Part shown: piece after piece, positions 28,705-38,181 of the stretch
Layout: each line of letters begins with the position of its first letter
Numbering within the stretch: position 1 is the stretch's first letter
Assembly: GCF_000938305.1 (NCBI RefSeq)
Contig: NZ_JYMT01000003.1
Location: 124,001 to 188,000 of the forward strand
DNA from: Bradyrhizobium sp. LTSP885
GTDB lineage: Bacteria > Pseudomonadota > Alphaproteobacteria > Rhizobiales > Xanthobacteraceae
Length of the DNA stretch: 64,000 nt
Direction: 5' to 3'
Program-made: the position numbers and the translations under genes
Notes under the pieces: generated by a model
Database searches by the model: none
The model's input: only the letters and a program-made list of their open reading frames with translations
Told to the model about the DNA's origin: nothing

Positions 28705-30174
28705 TTACTCCGCGGGCACGGACGCGACCTGCGACGTCTGCGTCATCAACGCAACGTGCAGCAGTCCGCCAAGCGCCGCTCCGATCAGCCAGCCCCAGTC
28801 GCCGACATTGGGGATGACCTTGTAGGCCCCGAGCAGCGACAGTCCGATCGAGATCGTCCCCGAGATCGCCAGCGCAATCAACGCCCGCCGGTTCCAGCCG
28901 TTCTCGAAGTAGAGCGAGCCGGATGGCGACATGGTGTAGAGGTCCTCGACCACGACGTGCTGCTTCTTCACGAAGTAGTAGTCGCCCACCATGATGCCGA
29001 ACATCGGCCCGAGGATCGCGCCGAAGATGCTGACGAAGATCGTGATCGCCTGCGGGCTCGACACGAACAGCCAGGGACAGACCATGACCGACAGGATCGA
29101 GGTGATCAGGCCTCCGAGCCGGAAGTTGATCTTCTGCGGGTTCAGATTCGAGATGTCATAGGCCGGCGACACGAAATTGGCGACGATATTGATGCCCATC
29201 GTCGCGACGATGAAGGTGATCGACCCCAGCGCCACGATCCAGGGATTGCCGATCTTCTCGACGATCGCGACCGGATCCATGATGGCCTCGCCGAAGACTT
29301 TCACGGTGCCCGCCGTCACGATCACCGTGATGACGGCAAAAACGATGAAGTTGAGCGGCAGCCCGAGCAGGTTGCCGACCTTCATGGCTCGCTCGTCGCG
29401 GCCGAAGCGGGAGAAGTCGCCGAAGTTGAGCAGCAGGGCGGCGAAGTAGGCCACGATCAGCATCGCGGCGTTGGCCATGTGGCCGAGCGACGAGCCCTCG
29501 GCCGGCGGACTGAGCTGGAGGTCGAGGCTGGAGAAGCCGGTTTGCGACAGGATCCAGATCGCTAACGCGAACATCACGACGTAGACGACCGGACCGCAGA
29601 AATCGATGAACTTGCGGATCGTCTCCATGCCATTGAGGAAGATCAGCAGCTGGAAGATCCACATGAAGCCGAAGCTGAACCAGCCGAGCGTCGACAGGCC
29701 GAGGATGCTGTTGTGGGTCAGCGTTTCAGCTTGGGGAAACCAGGTCAGGACCAGAACCTGGACGGCCTTGGATGCAAAATAGGTCTGCACGCCGTACCAG
29801 ACGATTCCGACGACGCCGCGAAGGACGGCGGCGAGATTGGCGCCCATCACGCCAAACGACATGCGCGCGACGACCGGAAACGGCGTGCCGTATTTCAGTG
29901 ACGGGCGGCCGATCAGGTTCATCAGGAAGTAGACGGCGGTGATGCCGACCACCATCGAGAGCAGCACCTGCCATCCGGTCAGGCCGAGGAAGAACAGGCT
30001 TGCCGCGAAAGTGTAGCCCCCGACCGAATGCACGTCCGACATCCACATCGCAAAGATGCTGAAGACGCCCCAGGTCTTGCCCTCCGGGGCAGTCGGCGCG
30101 AGGTCATGGTTGTAAAGTCTCGGATGGGCACCCGTGATGGCGATGACGGGCGGTGTCGCATGTGATCCGGCCAT
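28705..30174 (-). CDS. NCS1 nucleobase:cation symporter
   Basis: 489 aa, about twelve membrane segments. The N-terminal YNHDLAPTAPEGKTWGVFSI motif and SDVHSVGGYTFAASLFFLGL are typical of bacterial NCS1 carriers for cytosine, uracil, allantoin or hydantoins. NFGDFSRFGRDERAMKVGN is another family block. It is convergent with the RutR-like gene (16 bases apart). Its upstream region holds an inverted repeat at 30226-30261, probably the regulator's site. The nucleobase taken up is not decidable here. Confidence 0.9.
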   Translation of the reverse strand: MAGSHATPPVIAITGAHPRLYNHDLAPTAPEGKTWGVFSIFAMWMSDVHSVGGYTFAASLFFLGLTGWQVLLSMVVGITAVYFLMNLIGRPSLKYGTPFPVVARMSFGVMGANLAAVLRGVVGIVWYGVQTYFASKAVQVLVLTWFPQAETLTHNSILGLSTLGWFSFGFMWIFQLLIFLNGMETIRKFIDFCGPVVYVVMFALAIWILSQTGFSSLDLQLSPPAEGSSLGHMANAAMLIVAYFAALLLNFGDFSRFGRDERAMKVGNLLGLPLNFIVFAVITVIVTAGTVKVFGEAIMDPVAIVEKIGNPWIVALGSITFIVATMGINIVANFVSPAYDISNLNPQKINFRLGGLITSILSVMVCPWLFVSSPQAITIFVSIFGAILGPMFGIMVGDYYFVKKQHVVVEDLYTMSPSGSLYFENGWNRRALIALAISGTISIGLSLLGAYKVIPNVGDWGWLIGAALGGLLHVALMTQTSQVASVPAE

Positions 30175-30225
30175 TTGGCTTCTCCCTGGGGTTTCCAGGT
30201 GCGATGCAAGCGATATGCCATTTCT

Positions 30226-30261
30226 TGAACGATCGGTAAAAACTCTTTTTCCGATCGTTCA
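30226..30261. promoter_or_regulatory. Candidate operator upstream of the NCS1 permease
   Basis: Perfect 11-base inverted repeat, TGAACGATCGG and CCGATCGTTCA, separated by the 14-base AT-rich TAAAAACTCTTTTT. It lies 52 bases before the permease start codon. Each arm itself contains CGATCG, so two dimers could bind. A TetR-type target is likely, the neighbouring RutR-like protein being the obvious candidate. Confidence 0.6.
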
Positions 30262-30281
30262 GGAGGCGCCGCGGCGCCTCC
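30262..30281. repeat. Perfect 20-bp GC palindrome
   Basis: GGAGGCGCC followed by GCGGCGCCTCC reads the same on both strands over 20 bases. It directly abuts the putative operator. No T-run follows, so it does not look like an intrinsic terminator; its role is unknown. Confidence 0.6.
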
Positions 30282-30481
30282 GGCACGCCGGAAGCCCGGT
30301 CTCGGATCGATCAAAGCCGCCCGGGCCCCGGTGCGGGTGCCCAACCTCCGACCGCGCCTGCCGCCAATCTGGGCAGCCATCCTTGCGAACGGTTAGGGAC
30401 GTTCGCACCCCCGTCTGCCCCGCAGGCAGGCTCCCATGGAGTGAGGGCGTGGCCCGGATGCCAATTGCGACTTGATCAGAA

Positions 30482-30500
30482 TAGGGTACCCCCCTATACT
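30482..30500 (+). promoter_or_regulatory. RcnR-type operator with C-tract
   Basis: TAGGGTACCCCCCTATACT lies 6 bases before the rcnR start. A C/G-tract flanked by TA-containing inverted half sites is the known target design of RcnR/CsoR/FrmR regulators. This supports autoregulation and control of the downstream efflux gene. Confidence 0.7.
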
Positions 30501-30506
30501 AGGTTC

Positions 30507-30785
30507 ATGTCGCACACCATCAAGCACAAGTCGAAGCTCGTCGGCCGCGTCAGGCGCATCAAGGGGCAGATCGAAGCGGTCGAGCGTGCGCTCGAGTCCG
30601 AGCTCGGCTGCGCTGACGTGTTGATGCTGGTCGCATCGGTGCGTGGCGCGGTGAACGGGCTGACTGCCGAGCTACTCGAGGACCATATCCGTCATCACGT
30701 CGTCGATCCCGCGCATGAGAAGGATCCGGAGAAGGCGCAAGGCGCCGCGGATCTGATCGACGTCGTCCGCACTTACCTGAAGTGA
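30507..30785 (+). CDS. rcnR: RcnR-like nickel/cobalt-responsive repressor
   Basis: 92 aa, all-helical DUF156 (CsoR/RcnR) fold. The metal fingerprint is that of RcnR: His3, Cys35, His60 and His64 all fall at the expected positions (MSHTIKHK, LGCADV, EDHIRHHV). By this rule it senses Ni(II)/Co(II) rather than Cu(I) or formaldehyde. ATG 30507 is required to place His3 correctly. It is followed 4 bases later by an RcnA-like efflux gene, giving a classical repressor-exporter operon. Confidence 0.88.
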   Translation: MSHTIKHKSKLVGRVRRIKGQIEAVERALESELGCADVLMLVASVRGAVNGLTAELLEDHIRHHVVDPAHEKDPEKAQGAADLIDVVRTYLK

Positions 30786-30789
30786 AGCC

Positions 30790-31875
30790 ATGACCGGACT
30801 CTCCGAACTGTTACAGCAGGGCTCGGCGCATGCGTGGCTGTTCGTGCCGAGCGCCATTCTGCTTGGCGCGCTGCATGGCATGGAGCCGGGCCACTCCAAG
30901 ACGATGATGGCAGCATTCATCATCGCGGTGCGCGGCACCGTGCTGCAGGCGGCGCTGCTCGGCCTTTCGGCTGCGATCTCGCATACGGCGATCGTATGGG
31001 CGGTGGCGCTCGGCGGCTTGTATTTCGGGCGGCAGTGGAGCGGCGAACAGAGCGAGGCGTACTTCCAGATCGCCTCGGCCGTCGTGATCATCGGCATCGC
31101 GATCTGGATGGCGTGGCGGACCTGGCGCGAGCAGAACGCCCAAGATCTTGACCAAGACCACGATCATCATCATCACCATGACGAGGTGATCCAATTCGCA
31201 ACCGGCGACGGCGTGCTCACGCTCGAGATATTCGAGGACGGTGTGCCGCCGCGCTGGCGTGTTCGCGCCGAACGCGGTCTGCTGCCGGCGCCGGAAGCGA
31301 TCGTGCTGGACACGTTGCGGCCGGACGGCGTGAGGCAATCCTTCAGCTTCGTCAGCCGCGATGGATTTCTTGAAAGCGTCGACGAGGTACCCGAGCCCCA
31401 CGCTTTCAAGGCGAGGCTGTCGCTGCGCGGACGTGCCGAAGCGTTCGAGACGAGCTTCGAGGAACATGACCACGACCATTCTCACATGAACCTCGGCGAG
31501 GAGGACGACGCCCACGCCCGCGCGCATGCCGCCGACATCCGCAAGCGCTTTGCGGGACGGACGGTCACGACCTGGCAGATCGTGCTGTTCGGACTATCCG
31601 GCGGCCTGATCCCGTGCCCGGCGGCGATCACCGTGCTCTTGCTCTGCATCCAGCTCAAGCAGTTCAGCCTCGGTTTCACGCTGGTCGTGTGCTTCGGGAT
31701 TGGCCTCGCGATCACCATGGTTTCGGCCGGCGTGCTGGCCGCGCTGAGCCTGCGCCACATCGAGCGCCGCTGGACCGGCTTCAGCCGCTTCGCGCGCCAG
31801 GCGCCCTATGCTTCGGCGGCGCTGATCGTCCTCGTCGGGCTCTACACGGGATGGCTGGGTTTCAGCGCGATCTAG
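30790..31875 (+). CDS. rcnA: NicO/RcnA-family nickel-cobalt efflux protein
   Basis: 361 aa. Helix 2 has the family motif GALHGMEPGHSKTMMAAF and a late helix has the LSGGLIPCPAAITVLLL block. Two His/Asp-rich stretches are visible in the central hydrophilic region, DQDHDHHHHHDE (about residues 121-132) and EEHDHDHSHMN. Between them lies an unusually long soluble insert of ~90 residues. It exports Ni/Co across the inner membrane. Regulation by the upstream RcnR is expected from gene order and the C-tract operator. Confidence 0.9.
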   Translation: MTGLSELLQQGSAHAWLFVPSAILLGALHGMEPGHSKTMMAAFIIAVRGTVLQAALLGLSAAISHTAIVWAVALGGLYFGRQWSGEQSEAYFQIASAVVIIGIAIWMAWRTWREQNAQDLDQDHDHHHHHDEVIQFATGDGVLTLEIFEDGVPPRWRVRAERGLLPAPEAIVLDTLRPDGVRQSFSFVSRDGFLESVDEVPEPHAFKARLSLRGRAEAFETSFEEHDHDHSHMNLGEEDDAHARAHAADIRKRFAGRTVTTWQIVLFGLSGGLIPCPAAITVLLLCIQLKQFSLGFTLVVCFGIGLAITMVSAGVLAALSLRHIERRWTGFSRFARQAPYASAALIVLVGLYTGWLGFSAI

Positions 31876-32050
31876 GGCGGGACGAAATCGGAGCGAACAG
31901 GAATCGCGAAGCAGTGAGGTGAGCAGAACGGCCCGGGCGCAAACGCCATATGCGATAGTCAGGGGCGAGGCGCGATTTCGGAATAATGGAATAATGTCGC
32001 TGATTTGCCCGACATGTCAAGTATTCGTGTCGAGCGCCGGCACCGGCCGA

Positions 32051-32083
32051 CTACTTTGCATGGGGTTGTTTTCGATATTTTGG
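32051..32083 (+). repeat. 33-bp repeat shared (inverted) with 58028-58060
   Basis: Runs CTACTTTGCATGGGGTTG then TTTTCGATATTTTGG. It is identical over all 33 bases to the reverse complement of 58028-58060, and similarity continues beyond into GGCG...TCGACACGA. The position within non-coding DNA suggests a dispersed element. Confidence 0.85.
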
Positions 32084-32149
32084 CTGTGCGCCATGCGCGG
32101 GTGACGACAGCAACGGCTGTTGATGGGTGGTGAATCGATACCCATCCCC

Positions 32150-32268
32150 GTCGTCCTGGCGAAAAGCCAGGACCCATACGCCGCGGCCCTCGGAAAAGGC
32201 ACAAGCGGCATCGGCTTCTCTTGCAACTTAATTCGGTGGCTATGGGTCCCGGCCTTCGCCGGGACGAC
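32150..32268. repeat. Inverted pair of hairpin repeats, non-coding (MITE-like)
   Basis: Left hairpin: stem GTCCTGGC / GCCAGGAC, followed by CCCATACGCCGCGGCCC. Right hairpin, inverted: stem GTCCCGGC / GCCGGGAC, next to CCCATAGCCACCG. Both belong to the family that brackets the GIY-YIG gene, with altered but still paired stems. About 57 non-coding bases lie between them. Confidence 0.8.
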
Positions 32269-32280
32269 GAAGGGCCGCGC

Positions 32281-33798
32281 CTACTTCATTGCCGAGAAGC
32301 GGGTGTCGAACGAGTTCGACTGCACCACTGGAGAAGAGCCGGCGAGCTGCGTGCCGGTCGCGGCGGCAGGCGCCGCCGGAGCGGACGTGGCGGTATCGGT
32401 GACCGAGGGTTTGAGTGCCGGCTTGGCGGCCTGCTTGGTCGCGGGCTTCGGTGCGACGCGCACCACCGATTGGGGTTTTGCCTCGGCGAGTTTCGGCTTC
32501 GCCGGTGCGGGGGCGGCGGACGCGGGGGTCGCATCGGCGGTGCCGCCGATACCGACCTTGCGGGCGAAGCTGGAGAAGAATCCTTCGGACTGGCCGGCGG
32601 GCGCCGCCGTCGCAACGCGTGTCGGTGTCGCTGACGCCGTCGTCGCCACCACCGGTTCTTCCGGCTGGGCTTCGAGCTTCGGCCGCGGCGGATTGACCGT
32701 TCCGGGGATCGTGCCGGGGGCACGTGCCAGCGACATCGATTGCAGGCTCTGGCTGTCGCCGCCTTCGGAGAGCCCGGTGTTGCCTTCCGGGATCTTCGAG
32801 GCGAACACCGCGTTCATGCCGCCGTCGATGCCGGTGTTGAGGCGCGCCACCGGCGTGCCCTTGGCGATCAGCTTCGCGGTCTCGGCGGCGTCCTGCTGCT
32901 CCCTCTCGCGCACGGCGCTCGCGATCTCGTCGGGGATCACATAGGCCGGGCACTTCGCGGACGCGTTAAACACCGGATCGCGCGTCGCGTTCGGGTCCTT
33001 GACCGCGTCGAAGACGTATTTCTTCTCGCAGAAGTCGACCTTCGGCTCTTGCTTCGTCACCTCGAAATGATCGTAGCCTTCCTTGATCATCTTCCAGAAA
33101 GGCATGTTCGGGTTGTTGCGGTGCCTGGCCATGTTGACCGGCGTCATCCGGAACGGATAGGCCTGAAACTGAAACGCGCGCTGGCCGCCGAAGAAAGACT
33201 CGCGGCCGAGCGAGTAGATTTCTGCGATCTGCTCGTCGGTCATCGCGTAACAGCCGCGCGACGAACAGTCGCCATGCACCATCAGCTCCGAACCGGTGCG
33301 GCCGAGCGCCTTGTCGAAGGCGTTGGGATAGCCGGTGTTGAACGAGAGGTAATAGGCCGACTGCGGATTCATCTGGCTGGGGTTGATGGAGTAGAACCCC
33401 TCGGGCGCCTGGCGGTCGCCTTCGCGCACCTTCGGGCCGAGATCGCCGGACCAGCGGCAGATCGGATAGGTCTTCAGGAGCGCCATGCGGCCGGAGCGGT
33501 CCTGCTTCCAGACCTCGAGCTCTGCCTCCTGCTTGAACAGCCGCACCAGGATCGGCGACTGCATGTCCATGTCCTTCTCGAGCATGGCGGCGACAAGCTT
33601 CGGCGGCACCGGCTGGTTGGCCTTGGCGTTGGTGGCGAGCGAGACCTGGTCAGTGTCACAGCCGGCCAGCAGCACGCTCACCGCGAGAGCGGCGGAGGTG
33701 ACAAGCGCGCGAACGAGCGTGCGATGAATCAAGTCGAAGCTCCACACCCACCGGGCAATCTTCGCGACCCCAACACGGCGAATATGCCCTGAAGCCAT
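32281..33798 (-). CDS. YkuD-type murein L,D-transpeptidase (YafK-like) lipoprotein
   Basis: 505 aa. The N-terminal export segment ends in SVLLAGC, a good lipobox, so it is probably outer-membrane or periplasm anchored. The catalytic motif is HGDCSSRGCYAM, with the active Cys in RGC. The domain sits in residues ~75-230. The last ~230 residues are a disordered Ala/Pro/Lys-rich tail. It would crosslink peptidoglycan 3-3 or modify its anchors. ATG 33798 is used; TTG 33732 would give a more usual signal-peptide length. Confidence 0.85.
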   Translation of the reverse strand: MASGHIRRVGVAKIARWVWSFDLIHRTLVRALVTSAALAVSVLLAGCDTDQVSLATNAKANQPVPPKLVAAMLEKDMDMQSPILVRLFKQEAELEVWKQDRSGRMALLKTYPICRWSGDLGPKVREGDRQAPEGFYSINPSQMNPQSAYYLSFNTGYPNAFDKALGRTGSELMVHGDCSSRGCYAMTDEQIAEIYSLGRESFFGGQRAFQFQAYPFRMTPVNMARHRNNPNMPFWKMIKEGYDHFEVTKQEPKVDFCEKKYVFDAVKDPNATRDPVFNASAKCPAYVIPDEIASAVREREQQDAAETAKLIAKGTPVARLNTGIDGGMNAVFASKIPEGNTGLSEGGDSQSLQSMSLARAPGTIPGTVNPPRPKLEAQPEEPVVATTASATPTRVATAAPAGQSEGFFSSFARKVGIGGTADATPASAAPAPAKPKLAEAKPQSVVRVAPKPATKQAAKPALKPSVTDTATSAPAAPAAATGTQLAGSSPVVQSNSFDTRFSAMK

Positions 33799-33961
33799 TG
33801 TCTAAAATATTAGCCTTCGGCCCCCCTGCTCGCAACCCGAACAGAGGTTACCCGCCGCCATGGTAGCGGGCATGGTTCAAGGAACGTTAAAGACCCGCCT
33901 CTGGGCCTAATTGCGGCCAAATTGGCCGATTTGGGGAAAAATCCACCCCGTTCCGGGCCGG

Positions 33962-34924
33962 CTAGCCGAGCTTCCGGCCGATATCGAGGAACTTCTGCCG
34001 CCGCTGCTTGCGAACCGCGTCCGGATCAAGATTTCGTAGGTCGCCGAAGGCCTGGGCGATCGCGTCGCCGGTGGTGGCGATCATGGCCGCCGCGTCGCGG
34101 TGGGCGCCGCCGGCGGGTTCTCTCAGGATCTGGTCGATCACGCCGAAGCGCAGCATGTCCTGGGCGGTGATCTTCATGCTGTTGGCGGCTTCCTGCGCCT
34201 TGGTGCCGTCGCGCCACAGGATCGAGGACGCGGCCTCCGGCGAGATCACGCTGTAGATCGCGTGTTCGAACATCAGGACGCGGTTGGCGGTGGTGATGGC
34301 GATCGCGCCGCCCGACATGCCTTCGCCGGTGATGATCGCGACATTGGGCACGCCGAGCGACAGGCAGGCATCGGTCGAGCGCGCGATCGCCTCGGCCTGG
34401 CCGCGCTCCTCGGCGCCGATGCCGGGATAGGCGCCGGCGGAATCGACGATCGACAGCACGGGAATGCCGAACCGGTCGGCCATCTCCATCAGCCGCACCG
34501 CCTTGCGATAGCCTTCGGGCCGCGCCATGCCGAAATTGTGCTTGATGCGGCTCTCGGTGGTGGCGCCCTTTTCCTGGCCGACCACGCAGATGCTTTCGCC
34601 GCGGAAACGGCCGAAGCCGCCGATCAGCGCCTCGTCGTCGGCGAATTTGCGGTCGCCGGCCATCGGCGTGAATTCTGATATCAGCGCGTTGATGAAATCG
34701 GAGAAGTGCGGGCGCTGCGGATGGCGCGCGACCAGCGTCTTCTGCCACGGCGTCAAATTGGCATAGAGCTCGGTGAGCGCTTGCGCTGCCTTGTCCTCGA
34801 TCCGTGCGACCTCGTCGCCGATGTCGCTGCCCGAGGCGGCAAGCGCGCGCAACTCGTCGATCTTGGATTCAAGCTCGGCGACGGGTTTTTCGAAGTCGAG
34901 ATAGCTGCGCATCGGGTCGGCCAT
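33962..34924 (-). CDS. accA: Acetyl-CoA carboxylase carboxyltransferase subunit alpha
   Basis: 320 aa from ATG 34924. AccA with AccD moves the carboxyl group from biotin to acetyl-CoA, the first step of fatty-acid synthesis. Diagnostic blocks are [20 protein letters not shown] at the start, [40 protein letters not shown] and [20 protein letters not shown]. Length matches the family (about 320). Located between the L,D-transpeptidase and xerD on the same strand but with gaps over 150 bases. Confidence 0.97.
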   Translation of the reverse strand: MADPMRSYLDFEKPVAELESKIDELRALAASGSDIGDEVARIEDKAAQALTELYANLTPWQKTLVARHPQRPHFSDFINALISEFTPMAGDRKFADDEALIGGFGRFRGESICVVGQEKGATTESRIKHNFGMARPEGYRKAVRLMEMADRFGIPVLSIVDSAGAYPGIGAEERGQAEAIARSTDACLSLGVPNVAIITGEGMSGGAIAITTANRVLMFEHAIYSVISPEAASSILWRDGTKAQEAANSMKITAQDMLRFGVIDQILREPAGGAHRDAAAMIATTGDAIAQAFGDLRNLDPDAVRKQRRQKFLDIGRKLG

Positions 34925-35092
34925 CAACTCAATATAAGGAGGAACGGTGCGAGGGGCGAAGCGGTTTCGGCGGATAACAGAGAAGTCTCACAACTTCAAT
35001 TGGTTAACGTGTATTCGAGCCGAACGCACGCTTCACGGTCGCGGGCAGGTGACGCTCTTTCTGCGGAGATGCCGCCGAAGTCAAGGCGGCCG

Positions 35093-36076
<984 letters not shown>

Positions 36077-36093
36077 GCCAGGAACCATAGCGG

Positions 36094-36240
36094 CTATTTC
36101 TTGAGGAACTTATCCGGCGGGATGGTCACCGTCATTTCCCGCGGCTTCGGGTGCACGAAATTTGCCAGCGCGAAAACGATGCCATAGCCGATCCCGAAAA
36201 TCACGGCGACGACCGTCAGGAAGCGGAACAGGCTGGGCAT
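36094..36240 (-). CDS. 48-aa single-pass membrane protein
   Basis: MPSLFRFLTVVAVIFGIG begins a single hydrophobic helix (about residues 5-27), and the short cytoplasmic or periplasmic tail reads HPKPREMTVTIPPDKFLKK. Length is only 48 codons. It lies 17 bases upstream of xerD on the same strand and 143 bases from the divergent aroK. I recognise it as the kind of small conserved protein seen beside xerD/aroK in Rhizobiales, but no function is known. Confidence 0.75.
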   Translation of the reverse strand: MPSLFRFLTVVAVIFGIGYGIVFALANFVHPKPREMTVTIPPDKFLKK

Positions 36241-36383
36241 GGAGGCGGCTCGGGGGGCAAATTAACCAATGAAATCATCCAACATGTTCCCCGCGCCGTT
36301 GCAAGAGTCGCTGGTAACGGTATCGCCGGCGGTAGTATAGGTGGCTCGAAATCCGGCAAATCGTCCGATAACAGAGCTTTTTG

Positions 36384-37016
36384 ATGTCCGAAACCGCCGT
36401 ACCTGTAACGACCAACCCGACCCTGGAGGCCGACATCGCGGCCGCGCTGGGGCTGCGGTCGATCGTGCTGGTGGGCATGATGGGGGCGGGCAAGTCGACC
36501 ATCGGCCGGCGGATGGCCGCGCGGCTTCGGCTGCCATTTACCGACGCCGACACTGAGATCGAGACGGCGCATCGGATGTCGATCCCGGAGATTTTCGAGA
36601 CCCATGGCGAGCCATATTTCCGCGACGGCGAGGCGCGGGTGATCGCGCGTATCCTCGATAGCGGGCCGGTCGTGCTGGCAACCGGCGGCGGCGCCTTCAT
36701 GCGCGAGGAGACCCGCAACCGGATCCGCGAGCGAGCGATATCGATCTGGCTCAAGGCCGATTCCGATATCATCATGCGCCGGGTCCGCCGCCGCGCCGAC
36801 CGTCCGTTGCTGCAGACCACCGACCCCGAGGCGACGGTCAATCGCCTGCTCGTCGAGCGCGAGCCGGTCTATCAAAATGCCGATTTGACGATCGCCTCGC
36901 GCGACGTGCCGCATGACCGCATCGTCGACGAATGCCTCGAGGCCCTGCACGCGCATCTCGGCGGCACGCCTCCGGCCATCGAACCAACACATGATGGATT
37001 GAACACGACCTCATGA
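36384..37016 (+). CDS. aroK: Shikimate kinase
   Basis: 210 aa. Walker A is GMMGAGKSTIGRRMAARL, the shikimate-binding DADTEIETAHRMSIPEIF follows, and VLATGGGAFM plus the lid RRRADRPLLQT complete the enzyme. It phosphorylates shikimate in chorismate synthesis. ATG 36384 is preferred over the adjacent TTG. The stop overlaps the aroB start by four bases, so the two are coupled. Confidence 0.96.
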   Translation: MSETAVPVTTNPTLEADIAAALGLRSIVLVGMMGAGKSTIGRRMAARLRLPFTDADTEIETAHRMSIPEIFETHGEPYFRDGEARVIARILDSGPVVLATGGGAFMREETRNRIRERAISIWLKADSDIIMRRVRRRADRPLLQTTDPEATVNRLLVEREPVYQNADLTIASRDVPHDRIVDECLEALHAHLGGTPPAIEPTHDGLNTTS

Positions 37017-38158
37017 CTGCGCCCCTGAAACATTCCGCGTCTGTAACGGTCGACGTCGCGCTCGGCGATCGCGCCTATGACATCGTCATCGGCCGCGACG
37101 TGCTGCAGACGTTGGGCGCGCGCGTCGCCGCGCTGCGGCCCGGCGTGCGCACCGCCATCGTCACCGACCGCACGGTTGCAAAGCATTGGCTGGAGCCGAC
37201 CGAGGCGTCGCTCGCTGCTGCCGGCATTCCGACATCGCGGATCGTCGTCGAGGAAGGCGAGGGCTCGAAGAGCTATGCCGGGCTGTCACAGGTCAGCGAA
37301 GCGCTGATCGCGGCGAAGATCGAGCGCAATGATCTCGTGATCGCGCTCGGCGGCGGCGTGGTCGGCGATCTCGCCGGCTTCGCGGCGGCAATCCTGCGCC
37401 GCGGTGTCGATTTCGTGCAGGTGCCGACCTCGCTGCTCGCGCAGGTCGATTCCTCGGTCGGCGGCAAGACCGGCATCAACTCGCCGCAGGGCAAGAACCT
37501 GATCGGCGCGTTCCACCAGCCGGTGCTTGTGATCGCCGACACGTCGGTGCTGGACACGCTGTCGCCGCGCCAGTTCCGGGCCGGCTACGCCGAGGTCGCG
37601 AAGTATGGCATCCTCGGCGATGAGGCCTTCTTCGGCTGGCTCGAGGCAAATCACGCCGATATCGTCGTAGGCGGCGCGGCGCGCGAGCATGCGATCGCGA
37701 CGTCCTGCCGGGCCAAGGCGGCGATCGTCTCCCGCGACGAGCGCGAGACCGGTGAGCGCGCGCTGCTCAATCTCGGCCACACCTTCGGCCATGCGCTGGA
37801 AGCCGCGACCGGCTTCTCCGACCGCCTGTTCCATGGCGAGGGCGTCTCGGTCGGCATGGTGCTGGCGGCGGAATTTTCCGCGCAACTGGGTATGATCCCG
37901 GCCGACGATGTGGCGCGGATCGCGCGTCATCTTTCCGCGGTAGGATTGCCGACGCGCCTGCAGGATATCGCGGGCTTCACCCAGGAGGGCCTCGCCGATG
38001 CCGACGCGTTGCTGGCGCTGATGGCGCAGGACAAGAAGGTCAAGCGCGGCAAGCTCACCTTCATCCTGCTGGAGGCGGTCGGTCGCGCCGTGATCGCCAA
38101 CAATGTCGAGCCGTCGCTGGTGCGCGACTTCCTGCAAGTCAAGCTGGCGAGGCACTAG
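37013..38158 (+). CDS. aroB: 3-dehydroquinate synthase
   Basis: 381 aa. NAD-binding and metal motifs are visible: EGEGSKSYAGLSQVSEALI, ALGGGVVGDLAGFAAAILRR, FVQVPTSLLAQVDSSVGGKT and the metal ligands in NLGHTFGHALEA. It turns DAHP into 3-dehydroquinate, the second step of the shikimate pathway. It is coupled to aroK by the ATGA overlap and followed 23 bases later by a CorC-like gene. Confidence 0.97.
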   Translation: MTAPLKHSASVTVDVALGDRAYDIVIGRDVLQTLGARVAALRPGVRTAIVTDRTVAKHWLEPTEASLAAAGIPTSRIVVEEGEGSKSYAGLSQVSEALIAAKIERNDLVIALGGGVVGDLAGFAAAILRRGVDFVQVPTSLLAQVDSSVGGKTGINSPQGKNLIGAFHQPVLVIADTSVLDTLSPRQFRAGYAEVAKYGILGDEAFFGWLEANHADIVVGGAAREHAIATSCRAKAAIVSRDERETGERALLNLGHTFGHALEAATGFSDRLFHGEGVSVGMVLAAEFSAQLGMIPADDVARIARHLSAVGLPTRLQDIAGFTQEGLADADALLALMAQDKKVKRGKLTFILLEAVGRAVIANNVEPSLVRDFLQVKLARH

Positions 38159-38181
38159 GCACAACGTTCGGGTGAACGAAG

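Larger units (their letters stand above)
31876..32280. other. 405-base gene-free stretch filled with repeats
   Basis: Between rcnA and the L,D-transpeptidase gene. It contains a 33-base sequence also found inverted near 58.0 kb (32051-32083) and the paired hairpin repeat 32150-32268. No ORF with coding character was seen. Confidence 0.7.
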
